Part shown: positions 16,538-24,760 of the stretch, piece after piece
Numbering within the stretch: the stretch's first letter is position 1
Layout of the letters: the number at the start of each line of letters is the position of its first letter
Source: Pyrinomonadaceae bacterium
Lineage (GTDB): Bacteria > Acidobacteriota > Blastocatellia > Pyrinomonadales > Pyrinomonadaceae
Assembly: GCA_021228405.1 (NCBI GenBank)
Contig: JAJQRF010000004.1
Coordinates: 1-64,000, forward strand
DNA: 64,000 bases
Direction: 5' to 3'
Program-made: the position numbers and the translations under genes
Notes under the pieces: model-generated
Told to the model about the DNA's origin: nothing
What the model saw: only the letters and a program-made list of their open reading frames with translations
The model's database searches: none

Positions 16538-16718
16538 TTGAAATCCGTCAATTTAACGTGAAATGTAACGATTTGGCGTGAAATATGACAATTCGGGGTG
16601 AAATATGACGATTTTATCGTGGAATTTCAGGATTTAGTATGAAAATCCACAATTTAGTATGAAAATTCAGGATTTAGTATGAAAATCCATAATTTAGGAT
16701 AAAAACCGAGAAATCCGA
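16538..16718. repeat. Array A: about 9 degenerate 20-nt tandem repeats
   Basis: The 637-bp gap between the Roco gene and the next gene contains units beginning at about 16538, 16558, 16578, 16598, 16619, 16639, 16659, 16679 and 16699. The consensus is gtgaaatatgacnatttagt and degenerates to tatgaaaatccacaatttag. The frame is not preserved (20-nt period), so it is not coding. The array ends about 85 bp before the 222-aa gene. The rest of the gap (16166-16537) shows no gene. Confidence 0.8.
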
Positions 16719-16802
16719 AAATTTGGATAAGAAAATTACTTTGAAAAACTCTTAATTAACCGAATTACCCGAAAAAACCATAAAAATAAGGAGAAAAATC
16801 AA

Positions 16803-17471
16803 ATGAACGATGCACAACGAAGAAAGATAGACAAAGTTGATCGTGAAGAAGTTTTTTTCACGGAAAATGCCGCCGACTTTTCGGGAAATGCGCTGGTTGA
16901 TAAATATACGCCGCTCATCAATACCGAAAAAGCCAAGATTCTCGCGTTTGATGCACTTCAAACGTCGGGTTATGACGACCGCCGACAGGCTCAGGAAATT
17001 TACGAGAACCGCCGTGACGAGCTGATCGATATTATCGACCAATACGTGCTTGCCGCCGATATTGTTGACGACGAGATCGAAGGAACGGCGGCAAAGTTCA
17101 GAAAGCCGTATCCGCGCACCGATCAGAATCTAATTGCAAAAGCAACCTCGTTTGCCGCCGATGCTTTGCCGATTCGCGCGGAACTCATCGAAGCAGGTTT
17201 ACCTGCCGAATTATTTACGGAGATCACCGCCGTCCGCGACGCTTTTCAGCAAGCCGCGCTTGTTCACGACGCGGCGGAAGAAAAACACGCCGAAGGCACG
17301 GGCGGAATGTCGGCTTCGTTTCGTTTGATAATGGATTATTCAAGAAAACGCGCCAAAGCCGTGAAAATGAAATACCGCAATAATCTTGCAAAAATGGCTT
17401 CGTGGCAGGTCGCTTCGCATCTTGACCGCGCCCCGAAACGCCAGCCGAATCCGCCTGCCGGACAAGGTTGA
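16803..17471 (+). CDS. Array-associated helical protein, 222 aa
   Basis: I do not recognise this protein. It is soluble, highly helical and Ala/Asp/Arg rich, without signal peptide or catalytic motif. The ATG at 16803 follows AAGGAG. Near the C-terminus NNLAKMASWQVASHLDRAPK closely resembles NPEKLAAWLIASHQRAAD of the 224-aa protein at 45577, and both lengths match, so they are probably paralogues. Both genes have a phased 20-21-nt repeat array upstream. The C-terminus is Pro-rich. The function is unknown; the recurring gene-plus-array pairing suggests one system. Confidence 0.8.
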   Translation: MNDAQRRKIDKVDREEVFFTENAADFSGNALVDKYTPLINTEKAKILAFDALQTSGYDDRRQAQEIYENRRDELIDIIDQYVLAADIVDDEIEGTAAKFRKPYPRTDQNLIAKATSFAADALPIRAELIEAGLPAELFTEITAVRDAFQQAALVHDAAEEKHAEGTGGMSASFRLIMDYSRKRAKAVKMKYRNNLAKMASWQVASHLDRAPKRQPNPPAGQG

Positions 17472-17476
17472 ACAGC

Positions 17477-17541
17477 GTTCGGAGCCGCTTCTTCAGAAGG
17501 CTTTTCGCTAACCAAAGCCGCCTCAGGGCGGAACTTTGAAC
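17477..17541. repeat. Double-hairpin dispersed repeat, copy 1
   Basis: About 65 bp contain two short palindromic arms (gcttcttcagaaggc and gccgcctcagggcgg) joined by cttttcgctaacc. A second copy, in reverse orientation, is at 31977-32043. The 345-bp gap up to the FG-GAP protein holds no other clear signal. Confidence 0.65.
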
Positions 17542-17816
17542 TGAATTTCGCTTCGGAAAAAACCTCGCTTTTTAGGGATAAGCTGAAGTTTTTTCCGGGG
17601 CTTCGGGACGTTGATACATTTCGCGTCCCGAATTTTTTTCCGGGTCAAAAACCGAAACGCCGATAAATTTCGGATTTGCCGTTTGCTGAACATCCGATCT
17701 GCAATCGCTTCACTCACCCGTTATCGCAGAGGGTTCCCGGATATGAAAAAAAATATTTACTTTTTCAGCTTCTTCGGTTATGTTTTTATCAAACAATCTC
17801 TATTCCTTTTATTTAT

Positions 17817-19724
17817 ATGAAAAAAATTATCCGTTTCGCCGTTTCCGGTAAAATCCTGCGTAAAATGTCGCTTTTGTTTTTGATGTTCGCTTTTTGCTTC
17901 TGCTTTTTCGGGGCGGAAAATGTGAGGGCGCAGAGCGTGCCGCCGTCAAGGGAAGAAGTGCTCGCACGGCTCGGCGTAAAGAGTTTCGACGAACTGCTCG
18001 GCGGTTGCCCGGCACAGCCGATCAGCTTCGGGCAAACCGTCGCGGGAGCTTTGACGACGGGCGACTGCACCGACGACCAGACGGGACAGCTTTCCGACGT
18101 TTATATTTTTACGGGCGCGCAGGGGCAAACCTTTTCGAGCACTTTTGCTTCGGGCGAATTCGATACTCTGCTCTTTGTCTTCGATCTGACCGGCAATCTG
18201 GTCGGGTTTAATGACAATATCGGCAACGGTTCGACCAACTCGAAGGTTCCGACATCGGGCACGATCACGCTTCCCGCCACCAATCAATACCTGCTTTTCG
18301 CCACGTCTTCACTGCCGACGGGACGCGGAAATTATTTTATCGATCTGCAAACGGGAACGCAGGCGGCGTGCGATTATACGCTCGTTTCGACTTTTTTCAA
18401 CTTCGAGGCAAACGGCGGCACGAGCAGTTTTACGGTCTCGCCGAATAATCCCGCGTGTTCGTGGCAAGCCCGCACGCATTCGCCGTGGATCACGACGACG
18501 GCAAGCGGAACGGGAACGGGAACAGCCGGTTTTTCGGTCGGCGTGCTGAACGAACCGCAAGGCAGGGACGGCGTGATTCTGATCGGCGCGCGGGTCGTGC
18601 AGATTCATCAAAACCCGCTGAGTTGTAATTATTCGCGGTCGCCGGTGGACATCGAGCTTCCCGCTTTTGCAGGTCAATACAGCTTTACGCTGAACGCCTC
18701 GAACCCGCTCTGTTCGACGAACGTGACGACTGCGACCCCCTGGATCACGGTCCTGAACCCGAACGGAACGGGCACCCGCACGATCAATTACACGGTCGCG
18801 CCGAACACCGTTCCCGTCGCGCGAAACGGCACTTTCACGGTCGGTTCGAGCCAGTTCGGGATTCTGCAATGGTGGCGCAGAACGCCGATCTCGTTCGATA
18901 CGGGCGGACAGGCGAACATCTCGCTTTACCGTCCGAACGGCGGACTCTGGATCGTCAAAAGAAACAACGCGACCACGGGCGAACCGTCCAATACGGATAC
19001 GATCTACGCGTGGGGACTCGCGACCGATAAACCCGTTCCCGCCGATTTCGACGGCGACGCGCGCACCGATTATGCCGTCTTCCGCGACGGAAACTGGTAT
19101 ATCATCGAAAGCCGCAATTTTACCTTCCGTTCCGCTTCGTTCGGTCAGGCGGGCGATCTGCCGCGACCTGCCGATTTCGACGGCGACGAAAAAGCCGACA
19201 TCAACGTTTTCCGTCCCGCAAGCGGCAGTTGGTTCAGATTGAACTCGACCAATAATCAATTCGTCGGCGTAAACTTCGGCGCAAGCGGGGACAAGCCTCT
19301 GATTACCGATTTCAACGCCGACGGCAAAGCCGAGATCGCCGTCTATCGTCCGTCGAGCGGCGCGTGGTATTGGCTCGACAGCGTGACGGGCGCGTTCAAC
19401 GCCGTCAATTTCGGCATCGCTTCCGACATTCCCGTTCCGGCGGATTATGACGGCGATTATAAAACCGATGTCGCCGTTTACCGTCCGTCGAGCGGCGCGT
19501 GGTATCGCTTTAATTCTTCAAACGGTCAGTTCGTCGCCGTTAATTGGGGTACGAACGGCGATATTCCCGTTCCCGCCGAATACGATCAGGACGGCAAAGC
19601 CGACATCGCCGTTTTCCGCCCGTCGAACGGAACCTGGTATCGGCTCAGAAGCGCAAACGGTTCGTTCGACATCTGGACATTCGGCACGGCAGGCGACATT
19701 CCGCTTCCGGCGGCGTTCCAATAA
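17817..19724 (+). CDS. Secreted protein with PPC-like, BACON-like and FG-GAP repeats
   Basis: This is a 635-residue exported protein. I start it at ATG 17817 because MKKIIRF begins a clear signal peptide (basic residues, hydrophobic LLFLMFAFCFCFF, cleavage after VRAQ). About residues 60-160 resemble a pre-peptidase C-terminal domain. Two Ig-like modules with paired Cys (ACDYTL..., NPACSWQ and LSCNYS...) look like BACON domains. The C-terminal half has five FG-GAP/VCBS blades with DFDGDxxxDxAV calcium-type loops. It is probably a surface adhesin or structural protein. It converges on rho with a shared terminator. Confidence 0.85.
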   Translation: MKKIIRFAVSGKILRKMSLLFLMFAFCFCFFGAENVRAQSVPPSREEVLARLGVKSFDELLGGCPAQPISFGQTVAGALTTGDCTDDQTGQLSDVYIFTGAQGQTFSSTFASGEFDTLLFVFDLTGNLVGFNDNIGNGSTNSKVPTSGTITLPATNQYLLFATSSLPTGRGNYFIDLQTGTQAACDYTLVSTFFNFEANGGTSSFTVSPNNPACSWQARTHSPWITTTASGTGTGTAGFSVGVLNEPQGRDGVILIGARVVQIHQNPLSCNYSRSPVDIELPAFAGQYSFTLNASNPLCSTNVTTATPWITVLNPNGTGTRTINYTVAPNTVPVARNGTFTVGSSQFGILQWWRRTPISFDTGGQANISLYRPNGGLWIVKRNNATTGEPSNTDTIYAWGLATDKPVPADFDGDARTDYAVFRDGNWYIIESRNFTFRSASFGQAGDLPRPADFDGDEKADINVFRPASGSWFRLNSTNNQFVGVNFGASGDKPLITDFNADGKAEIAVYRPSSGAWYWLDSVTGAFNAVNFGIASDIPVPADYDGDYKTDVAVYRPSSGAWYRFNSSNGQFVAVNWGTNGDIPVPAEYDQDGKADIAVFRPSNGTWYRLRSANGSFDIWTFGTAGDIPLPAAFQ

Positions 19725-19747
19725 GTCAGTTATCAATTACCAACTCA

Positions 19748-19787
19748 AAAAAGGCAAACCAGAGAAATCTCTCAGGTTTGCCTTTTT
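19748..19787. terminator. Bidirectional terminator between the FG-GAP gene and rho
   Basis: A 13-bp stem (aaaaaggcaaacc with ggtttgccttttt) has an inner agaga/tctct extension and A/T runs on both sides, between two convergent genes. Confidence 0.85.
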
Positions 19788-19814
19788 ACTATCTACTTTC
19801 TACTAACTACTCTC

Positions 19815-21275
19815 TTACGTCTGCATCGAAGCAAGGAAATCAGCGTTGGTCTTGGTCTTGGACAAACGTTCAAGCACGACTTCCATCTGCTCGACGGGCG
19901 AAAGCGGATTCAGAACGCGGCGCATCACCCAGATGCGGTTCAAATCTTCCTTGCCGATCAGCAATTCTTCCTTGCGCGTTCCCGAACGTTGCAGATCGAT
20001 CGCCGGGAAAAGACGTTTGTCGCTCAAACGGCGGTCGAGATGGATTTCCGAGTTACCCGTTCCCTTGAATTCCTCAAAGATAACGTCGTCCATTCGCGAA
20101 CCCGTATCGATAAGCGCGGTTGCAATGATCGTCAGGCTTCCGCCTTCTTCGATGTTGCGCGCCGCACCGAAAAATCGTTTCGGTCTTTGCAGTGCGTTCG
20201 AGTCGATACCGCCCGACAGAATCTTGCCCGACGGCGGCACGACCGCGTTATGCGCTCTGGCAAGACGCGTGATCGAATCGAGCAGAATCACGACATCGCG
20301 TTTGTGTTCAACGAGGCGTTTCGCTTTTTCGATGACCATATCCGCGACCTGCACGTGGCGCGTCGGCGGTTCGTCGAAGGTCGAGGAAATAACTTCGCCT
20401 TTGACCGAACGCTGCATATCCGTAACTTCTTCGGGGCGTTCGTCGATCAGCAGAACGATCAGCGTGACTTCGGGATGATTTTCCGTGATCGAATTGGCGA
20501 TCGTCTGAAGGAGCATCGTTTTACCCGTGCGCGGCGGCGCGACGATCAATGCGCGTTGCCCTTTGCCGATCGGGGTCACGAGATCGATGACGCGAGCCGA
20601 GATATGGTCTGAATTGACTTCCATCTTGAGCTGTTCATCGGGATAGAGCGGTGTCAGATTGTCGAAGAAAACTTTTTCACGCGCCTGTTCGGGTGCTTCA
20701 AAGTTGATCGCTTCGACCTTGATGAGCGCGAAATATCTTTCGCCTTCCTTCGGCGGACGAATCTGACCGCTGACGGTGTCGCCCGTGCGGAGATCGAATT
20801 TACGAATCTGCGACGGGCTGACGTAAATATCGTCGGGTCCGGGCAGGTAATTGTATTCGGGCGCACGCAGGAAACCGAAGCCGTCGGGCAGAGTTTCCAA
20901 AACGCCTTCCGAAAAGATCAATCCGCTTTTTTCGGTCTGCGCCGCGAGAACTTTAAAGATCAATTCCTGCTTGCGCAATCCGGTCGCGCCCTCGATGCCC
21001 ATATCTTTGGCGATGTGCGTCAATTCACTGATCGACTTATCTTTCAACTCCGCCAAATCGAGAGTGCCTTCCGGCTTGATATTTCCGTTATGGCGGTTGT
21101 CGTTCCGCTTTTCACGTCCTTCATTTTTTGTCGGTTCTTCTTTTTTAACTTCTGTTTTAACTTCTGTTTTTTCCTCTGTTTTTTCCGGCATTTCTTCCGG
21201 TTCGGGCGTGAAGTTCTCTTCTTCGGACTTCACCGCCTTTACTTTTTTAACAGTTCTTGTAGTTTTGGTTGCCAT
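19815..21275 (-). CDS. rho: Transcription termination factor Rho
   Basis: This hexameric RNA helicase ends untranslated transcripts. It is 486 residues long. The N-terminal 75 residues are a charged Lys/Glu extension, followed by the Rho N and RNA-binding domains ([21 protein letters not shown]) and an ATPase core with Walker [29 protein letters not shown] and the Q-loop region [13 protein letters not shown]. The charged N-terminal extension, variable in many phyla, accounts for the extra length over the E. coli protein. It stands alone, convergent with the FG-GAP gene. Confidence 0.97.
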   Translation of the reverse strand: MATKTTRTVKKVKAVKSEEENFTPEPEEMPEKTEEKTEVKTEVKKEEPTKNEGREKRNDNRHNGNIKPEGTLDLAELKDKSISELTHIAKDMGIEGATGLRKQELIFKVLAAQTEKSGLIFSEGVLETLPDGFGFLRAPEYNYLPGPDDIYVSPSQIRKFDLRTGDTVSGQIRPPKEGERYFALIKVEAINFEAPEQAREKVFFDNLTPLYPDEQLKMEVNSDHISARVIDLVTPIGKGQRALIVAPPRTGKTMLLQTIANSITENHPEVTLIVLLIDERPEEVTDMQRSVKGEVISSTFDEPPTRHVQVADMVIEKAKRLVEHKRDVVILLDSITRLARAHNAVVPPSGKILSGGIDSNALQRPKRFFGAARNIEEGGSLTIIATALIDTGSRMDDVIFEEFKGTGNSEIHLDRRLSDKRLFPAIDLQRSGTRKEELLIGKEDLNRIWVMRRVLNPLSPVEQMEVVLERLSKTKTNADFLASMQT

Positions 21276-21510
21276 GTTTTTTTCCGTTTGTATAAATGAT
21301 CCAGGGATTAAGTAGTTCTTGACCCTTCAGAGTTTCAAAACGACGCAAATTCAAGTTCATAAATGATTTGAAATTCTAAAGTGGAGAAATTCGTATGGAA
21401 AGTTCGTAGTAATGCCAATGACTAAGCCCTAGAGCTTTCTCTAAAACCCTCTGAGTTTTTAGGGATGTTTATTTATTACTACATTTAGAGAATTAAATCA
21501 ACTATTATTA

Positions 21511-22092
21511 TCAAAAACTTTGCAAAGATGCGCCTATTTCAGCCCAAAGCGCGTCTTTTCCTTTTCCCGTGACCGCCGAATAACTGATGATCTTGCTGTC
21601 CGGCAATTTTTTTTCAATCTCCTTAATTGTTTTGTTAAGTTGGTTAGAAGAAAGTTTATCCGCTTTCGTTGCTACCACAATGAAATTTTTATGATGAAAT
21701 TTCAACCATTCGTTCAGTTGAATGTCGAGTTCGGTCGGGGCGTGACGAGAATCTACTAATTGTATAGATAGCACAAGTTCTTCACGGTTGGCAAGATAAT
21801 TTTCCGCCATCTTGCCCCAATCCTTGCGCATCGCCTTGGAAACCTTTGCATAACCGTAACCCGGCAGATCGACAAAATAAAAGCTCTCATTTATCTCGAA
21901 AAAATTGATGCACTGCGTTCTGCCCGGCGTATTCGAGGTGCGCGCCAGCCCCTTTCTTTGCAGTAAGGAATTTATCAAACTCGATTTGCCGACGTTCGAC
22001 CGCCCCAGAAAGGAGATTTCGGGCAAACCGTCGTCCGTATAGTGCGTTTCGTTAAACGCACTCTTGATAAACTCCGCCGAAGTTATCTTCAT
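21511..22092 (-). CDS. engB: Ribosome biogenesis GTPase EngB/YsxC family
   Basis: This 193-residue small GTPase of the YihA/EngB group is needed for assembly of the large ribosomal subunit. The motifs are G1 GRSNVGKSSLIN, G2 TPGRTQ, G3 DLPGYG and G4 ATKADK. Length and start (MKITSAEFIKSAF) are typical. It lies alone downstream of a small secreted-protein gene and upstream of rho on the same strand, with about 215 bp to the rho start. Confidence 0.95.
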   Translation of the reverse strand: MKITSAEFIKSAFNETHYTDDGLPEISFLGRSNVGKSSLINSLLQRKGLARTSNTPGRTQCINFFEINESFYFVDLPGYGYAKVSKAMRKDWGKMAENYLANREELVLSIQLVDSRHAPTELDIQLNEWLKFHHKNFIVVATKADKLSSNQLNKTIKEIEKKLPDSKIISYSAVTGKGKDALWAEIGASLQSF

Positions 22093-22212
22093 AACTTTAA
22101 GTTTCCGATTTCGGATTTAAACTTTCAAGTTGCGGGAACGTTTTATCTTTTAATTTGCCCCGCCCATTGAACCGCACACGAAAACTTTTGATTAGAAAGC
22201 GTTCATTTTTTC

Positions 22213-22250
22213 AAAAAAGACCGAAACTTTCGGATTCCGGTCTTTTTTTT
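22213..22250 (-). terminator. Terminator behind the small Cys-rich gene
   Basis: The dyad aaaaaagaccg...cggtctttttttt, with a T run on the minus strand, lies about 30 bp beyond the stop of the 103-aa gene. Confidence 0.75.
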
Positions 22251-22280
22251 CACTATATTTTTTATCTTTTAACCCTCGAC

Positions 22281-22592
22281 CTACTCTGATTTTTCTACCC
22301 CGCCTTCGGGATCGCACTCACAATATGCCGTCGTGTAATACGGTGTCGGCGTTCCCGCCTGACCGACCTCGCCGTCACAAAACCAAATTCTGACTCCTGT
22401 CGAAGTGGTCAATGTCGCATCGGTATAATACCGACGCGATTGATACCACAGGCAGTAACTGTTTTGTTTTTCCGTTTCATTCGTTTTCGCGTATGAAACC
22501 GCCCCGAAATAAACAAAACAACCGACCGCCAAAACCGAAAACAATGCCGCAACGATCTTTGCGGACGACAAATACCCTCTTAATTTTTTCAT
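22281..22592 (-). CDS. Small secreted Cys-containing protein, DUF6289-like
   Basis: This 103-residue precursor has a signal or anchor segment (KIVAALFSVLAVGCFVYFGA) and a short mature part with four Cys (SYCLWYQ, WFCDG, YCECDPE) and a YYTDATLTT stretch. The sequence resembles DUF6289-type peptides, though I am not certain of that family. A strong GGGAGG site precedes the ATG at 22592, so it is likely translated well. The function is unknown. It could be a secreted structural peptide or bacteriocin-like product. Confidence 0.6.
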   Translation of the reverse strand: MKKLRGYLSSAKIVAALFSVLAVGCFVYFGAVSYAKTNETEKQNSYCLWYQSRRYYTDATLTTSTGVRIWFCDGEVGQAGTPTPYYTTAYCECDPEGGVEKSE

Positions 22593-23004
22593 AGAATCCT
22601 CCCTTTTCTCGTAGTTGAATGGAAATGGAAATATTTACCCCGAACCGCCGGATAAACACAGTTGAATGTTGCGATATTTTAATTAAATGCTCTTTATATA
22701 ATTTTTGTCAACATTTTTTTCTTTAGATCGTGACATTTTTTATATTCCTCATAAAAATATTAAAAAAGCAGATACTTTTAATATTCATTGCACAGTAAGT
22801 ATTAAATTAATATTGACAATAAAAATAAATGAGCGCATTATATTGCCATTCACTGAATCGGCATTTTTATTTCGGAATTATTCTTTGCATAGAATTATTC
22901 GTTTTCAACCATCTTCCGAAGCCCTGAACTCAAAAAGTTCTCCGCTTCTCAATTTTAGCCAAACCGGACTTGCAGTTTAGGTTCGCAAAATTAGGAGCAA
23001 AATA
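22593..23004. other. AT-rich intergenic gap, 412 bp
   Basis: The gap is divergent between the small Cys-rich gene and the 159-aa gene. On the minus strand ttgacaaaaattatataaag (complement of about 22690-22712) resembles a promoter for the 103-aa gene. No coding sequence is convincing. AGGAG just before 23005 is the ribosome site of the next gene. Confidence 0.4.
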
Positions 23005-23484
23005 ATGCAAAACAAAATTGATGCAACACTTTCCGCCGCCGACCGCGACAGAATTCTTGAACTTATCGATCAAATACGCGATATACTGCCATTTCTGGTC
23101 GATCTATCGATCGAAGACCGCCAGTCACTCGTTAAAATGGGTGATAGCGGTCGCCCATTTGTGGAAGAAGCTTTGAACCTTGTCGAACAGGAAGATTCTT
23201 TTATGCCGCGTTCGTTCGACAAAACGCAGATGCGGCAAGACAACGATTTCTATGAAATGATGATACCTGTTCTCGTTCAGTTGACACAGCTTTACGAAGC
23301 CGTCAATGACACGATGATGCTTACGGGAAGCGACCTGATAATGGCAGGGCTCGACGTATATCGTAATGCCAAAAATAACGGTAGAGGCGCAAATCTCGAT
23401 AATCTCGTTCCGCTTCTCGGCAAACGATTCAAAAGCAACCGGAAAAAGGACGACGGCACGGGCAGTAACAGTCCGCCCACTTAA
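23005..23484 (+). CDS. Array-associated helical protein, 159 aa
   Basis: This is an all-helical soluble protein with no signal peptide or known active site. It belongs to a type I have seen as a conserved hypothetical protein (pattern ILPFLVDLSIEDRQSLVKMG followed by FVEEAL), but it has no function I can name. AGGAG lies just upstream of ATG 23005. A 21-nt tandem array starts immediately after its stop. It differs in sequence from the 222/224-aa pair but shares their size class, helicity and array neighbour. Confidence 0.75.
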   Translation: MQNKIDATLSAADRDRILELIDQIRDILPFLVDLSIEDRQSLVKMGDSGRPFVEEALNLVEQEDSFMPRSFDKTQMRQDNDFYEMMIPVLVQLTQLYEAVNDTMMLTGSDLIMAGLDVYRNAKNNGRGANLDNLVPLLGKRFKSNRKKDDGTGSNSPPT

Positions 23485-23485
23485 A

Positions 23486-23756
23486 TTTTTGGAGCAAAAA
23501 GCTCCATATTTGCGGTTCCGAACTCCGATGATGCAGCTTTTTGCTCCGATTGTGCAGTCTTAGGCTTCAAAGTTGGTGCTTTTTGCCCCGAAAGTGCAGT
23601 TCTTAGCCACGTTAGTGCGGCTTTTAACGCCAATATCGCAGTTCTCAGCCCCGATTTCGGTGCTTTTTGCTCCATCTTTACAGTTCTCAGCCCCGATTTC
23701 GGTGCTTTTAACGCCGCCTTTGGAGTTAAAAGCACCAAAGCTGGAGCTTTAGAGTA
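23486..23756. repeat. Array B: about 13 tandem 21-nt repeats
   Basis: Units begin every 21 nt (for example 23528, 23549, 23570, 23591) and alternate between gcagttctcagccccg and ggtgctttttgctcc forms separated by five to six variable bases. Several units are dyad-symmetric, such as ggagcaaaaagctcc. The minus strand happens to be open through the array as a seven-residue repeat, but this follows from the period being a multiple of three. Confidence 0.85.
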
Positions 23757-23768
23757 GTAAAACTTAAC

Positions 23769-23891
23769 GGCTTTGCCCAAAAAGTGCTTGATCGGAGATG
23801 TTCTTTCAGCCGCGTGAGCGGCGGAAATCTTGATCTTAAGCACTTTTGGGCAAAGCCTCCGAACGCCGACCTTGCGATCAGAGCGGGAGGC
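23769..23891. other. Nested inverted repeats upstream of the GH25 gene
   Basis: The arms ggctttgcccaaaaagtgctt (23769-23789) and aagcacttttgggcaaagcc (23838-23857) enclose a small gccgc/gcggc hairpin. A second dyad, gcctcc/ggaggc, ends near 23891. The region would fold strongly in RNA or as a cruciform. The role is unknown; it may be a terminator-like or leader structure. Confidence 0.6.
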
Positions 23892-23960
23892 TCTTAACAG
23901 GAAATTTCTGAAAGCGATATTAAAAACAAAATCATAAATAAAAGAAGGAGAATATTAAAA

Positions 23961-24608
23961 ATGGTAAAAATAGCGGATATGCCGAAAGGAATCGATGTTT
24001 CCAAACATCAGGGAAATGTTGACTGGAATCGTGTCAAAAACTCGGGCTTTTCATTCGGTTTTGCGCGGGCGATCGATGACAAAACGGGAACGACCGCCGA
24101 CCCGTTCTTTAAACGGAACTGGGACGGAATGAAAGCCGCCGGACTTTTTCGCGGTGCATATTATTTTCTTCGCCCGAAAAGAAATGCGGTCAACTCGGCA
24201 AATTTATTCGTTTCGATCGTCGGCTCGCTCCAACCGGGCGATCTTCCCCCGGTGATCGATGTCGAGGTCGATGACGGGGTCGGGTCGCAAGCGATTCTCG
24301 ACCGCGTCGCGCAGTGGATAGATATTGTCGAAAATGCCCTACAGCGTCAGGTTCTGATCTACACGTTCACTTCATTCTGGCGCGATACTTTGAAGAATTC
24401 GACCCGTTTCAGCGACCATCCTCTCTGGGTAGCGCATTTTACGAGTGCCCCTCAACCGAACTTTCCCGATGCCTTTAACACCTTTTCCTTCTGGCAACAC
24501 AGCGAGAGCGGCACGGTCAGCGGAGTAAACGGGAAGGTCGATCTCGACAGGTTCAACGGGTCAATGAACGGATTGCGCGCCTTTGCCGGAATTAAAGACA
24601 CGAATTAA
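23961..24608 (+). CDS. GH25 lysozyme-like protein
   Basis: This 215-residue glycoside hydrolase family 25 (muramidase) domain covers almost the whole protein. It starts with PKGIDVSKHQGNVDWN and has the catalytic acidic motif VIDVEVDD, GAYYFLRP, and the closing FWQHSESGTVSG..VDLDRF. No signal peptide is visible, so export would need another route or the enzyme acts after lysis. The ATG at 23961 follows AGAAGGAGA. It lies behind a repeat array and nested inverted repeats, and shares a terminator with lon. Confidence 0.88.
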   Translation: MVKIADMPKGIDVSKHQGNVDWNRVKNSGFSFGFARAIDDKTGTTADPFFKRNWDGMKAAGLFRGAYYFLRPKRNAVNSANLFVSIVGSLQPGDLPPVIDVEVDDGVGSQAILDRVAQWIDIVENALQRQVLIYTFTSFWRDTLKNSTRFSDHPLWVAHFTSAPQPNFPDAFNTFSFWQHSESGTVSGVNGKVDLDRFNGSMNGLRAFAGIKDTN

Positions 24609-24719
24609 TGAGCGAGGCGTGAGATGGTAAGATCGAATGATTGATTTGAAGAGAATCTGAAAACTTCCGATAAATAAATTTCAGGTCTGAAATGCAATAT
24701 CGAATCGATACCGGATTAT

Positions 24720-24754
24720 AAAAGCGGTTAGTTGTAAATCAACTAACCGCTTTT
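24720..24754. terminator. Bidirectional terminator between GH25 and lon
   Basis: A 15-bp stem (aaaagcggttagttg with caactaaccgctttt) has a 5-base loop and lies between convergent genes. Confidence 0.85.
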
Positions 24755-24760
24755 GTTTCG

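Noticed and set aside
22705-22980. 91-codon plus-strand frame in the gap before the 159-aa gene
   Set aside because: It is AT-rich, Ile/Phe-heavy, has no ribosome site and no sensible domain, and runs into the ribosome-site region of the real gene.
23481-23843. 120-codon minus-strand frame with a seven-residue repeat (KAPKSGLRT type)
   Set aside because: It is the translation of array B. A 21-nt period keeps any open frame open, and arrays A and D of the same kind are not open, so coding is unlikely.
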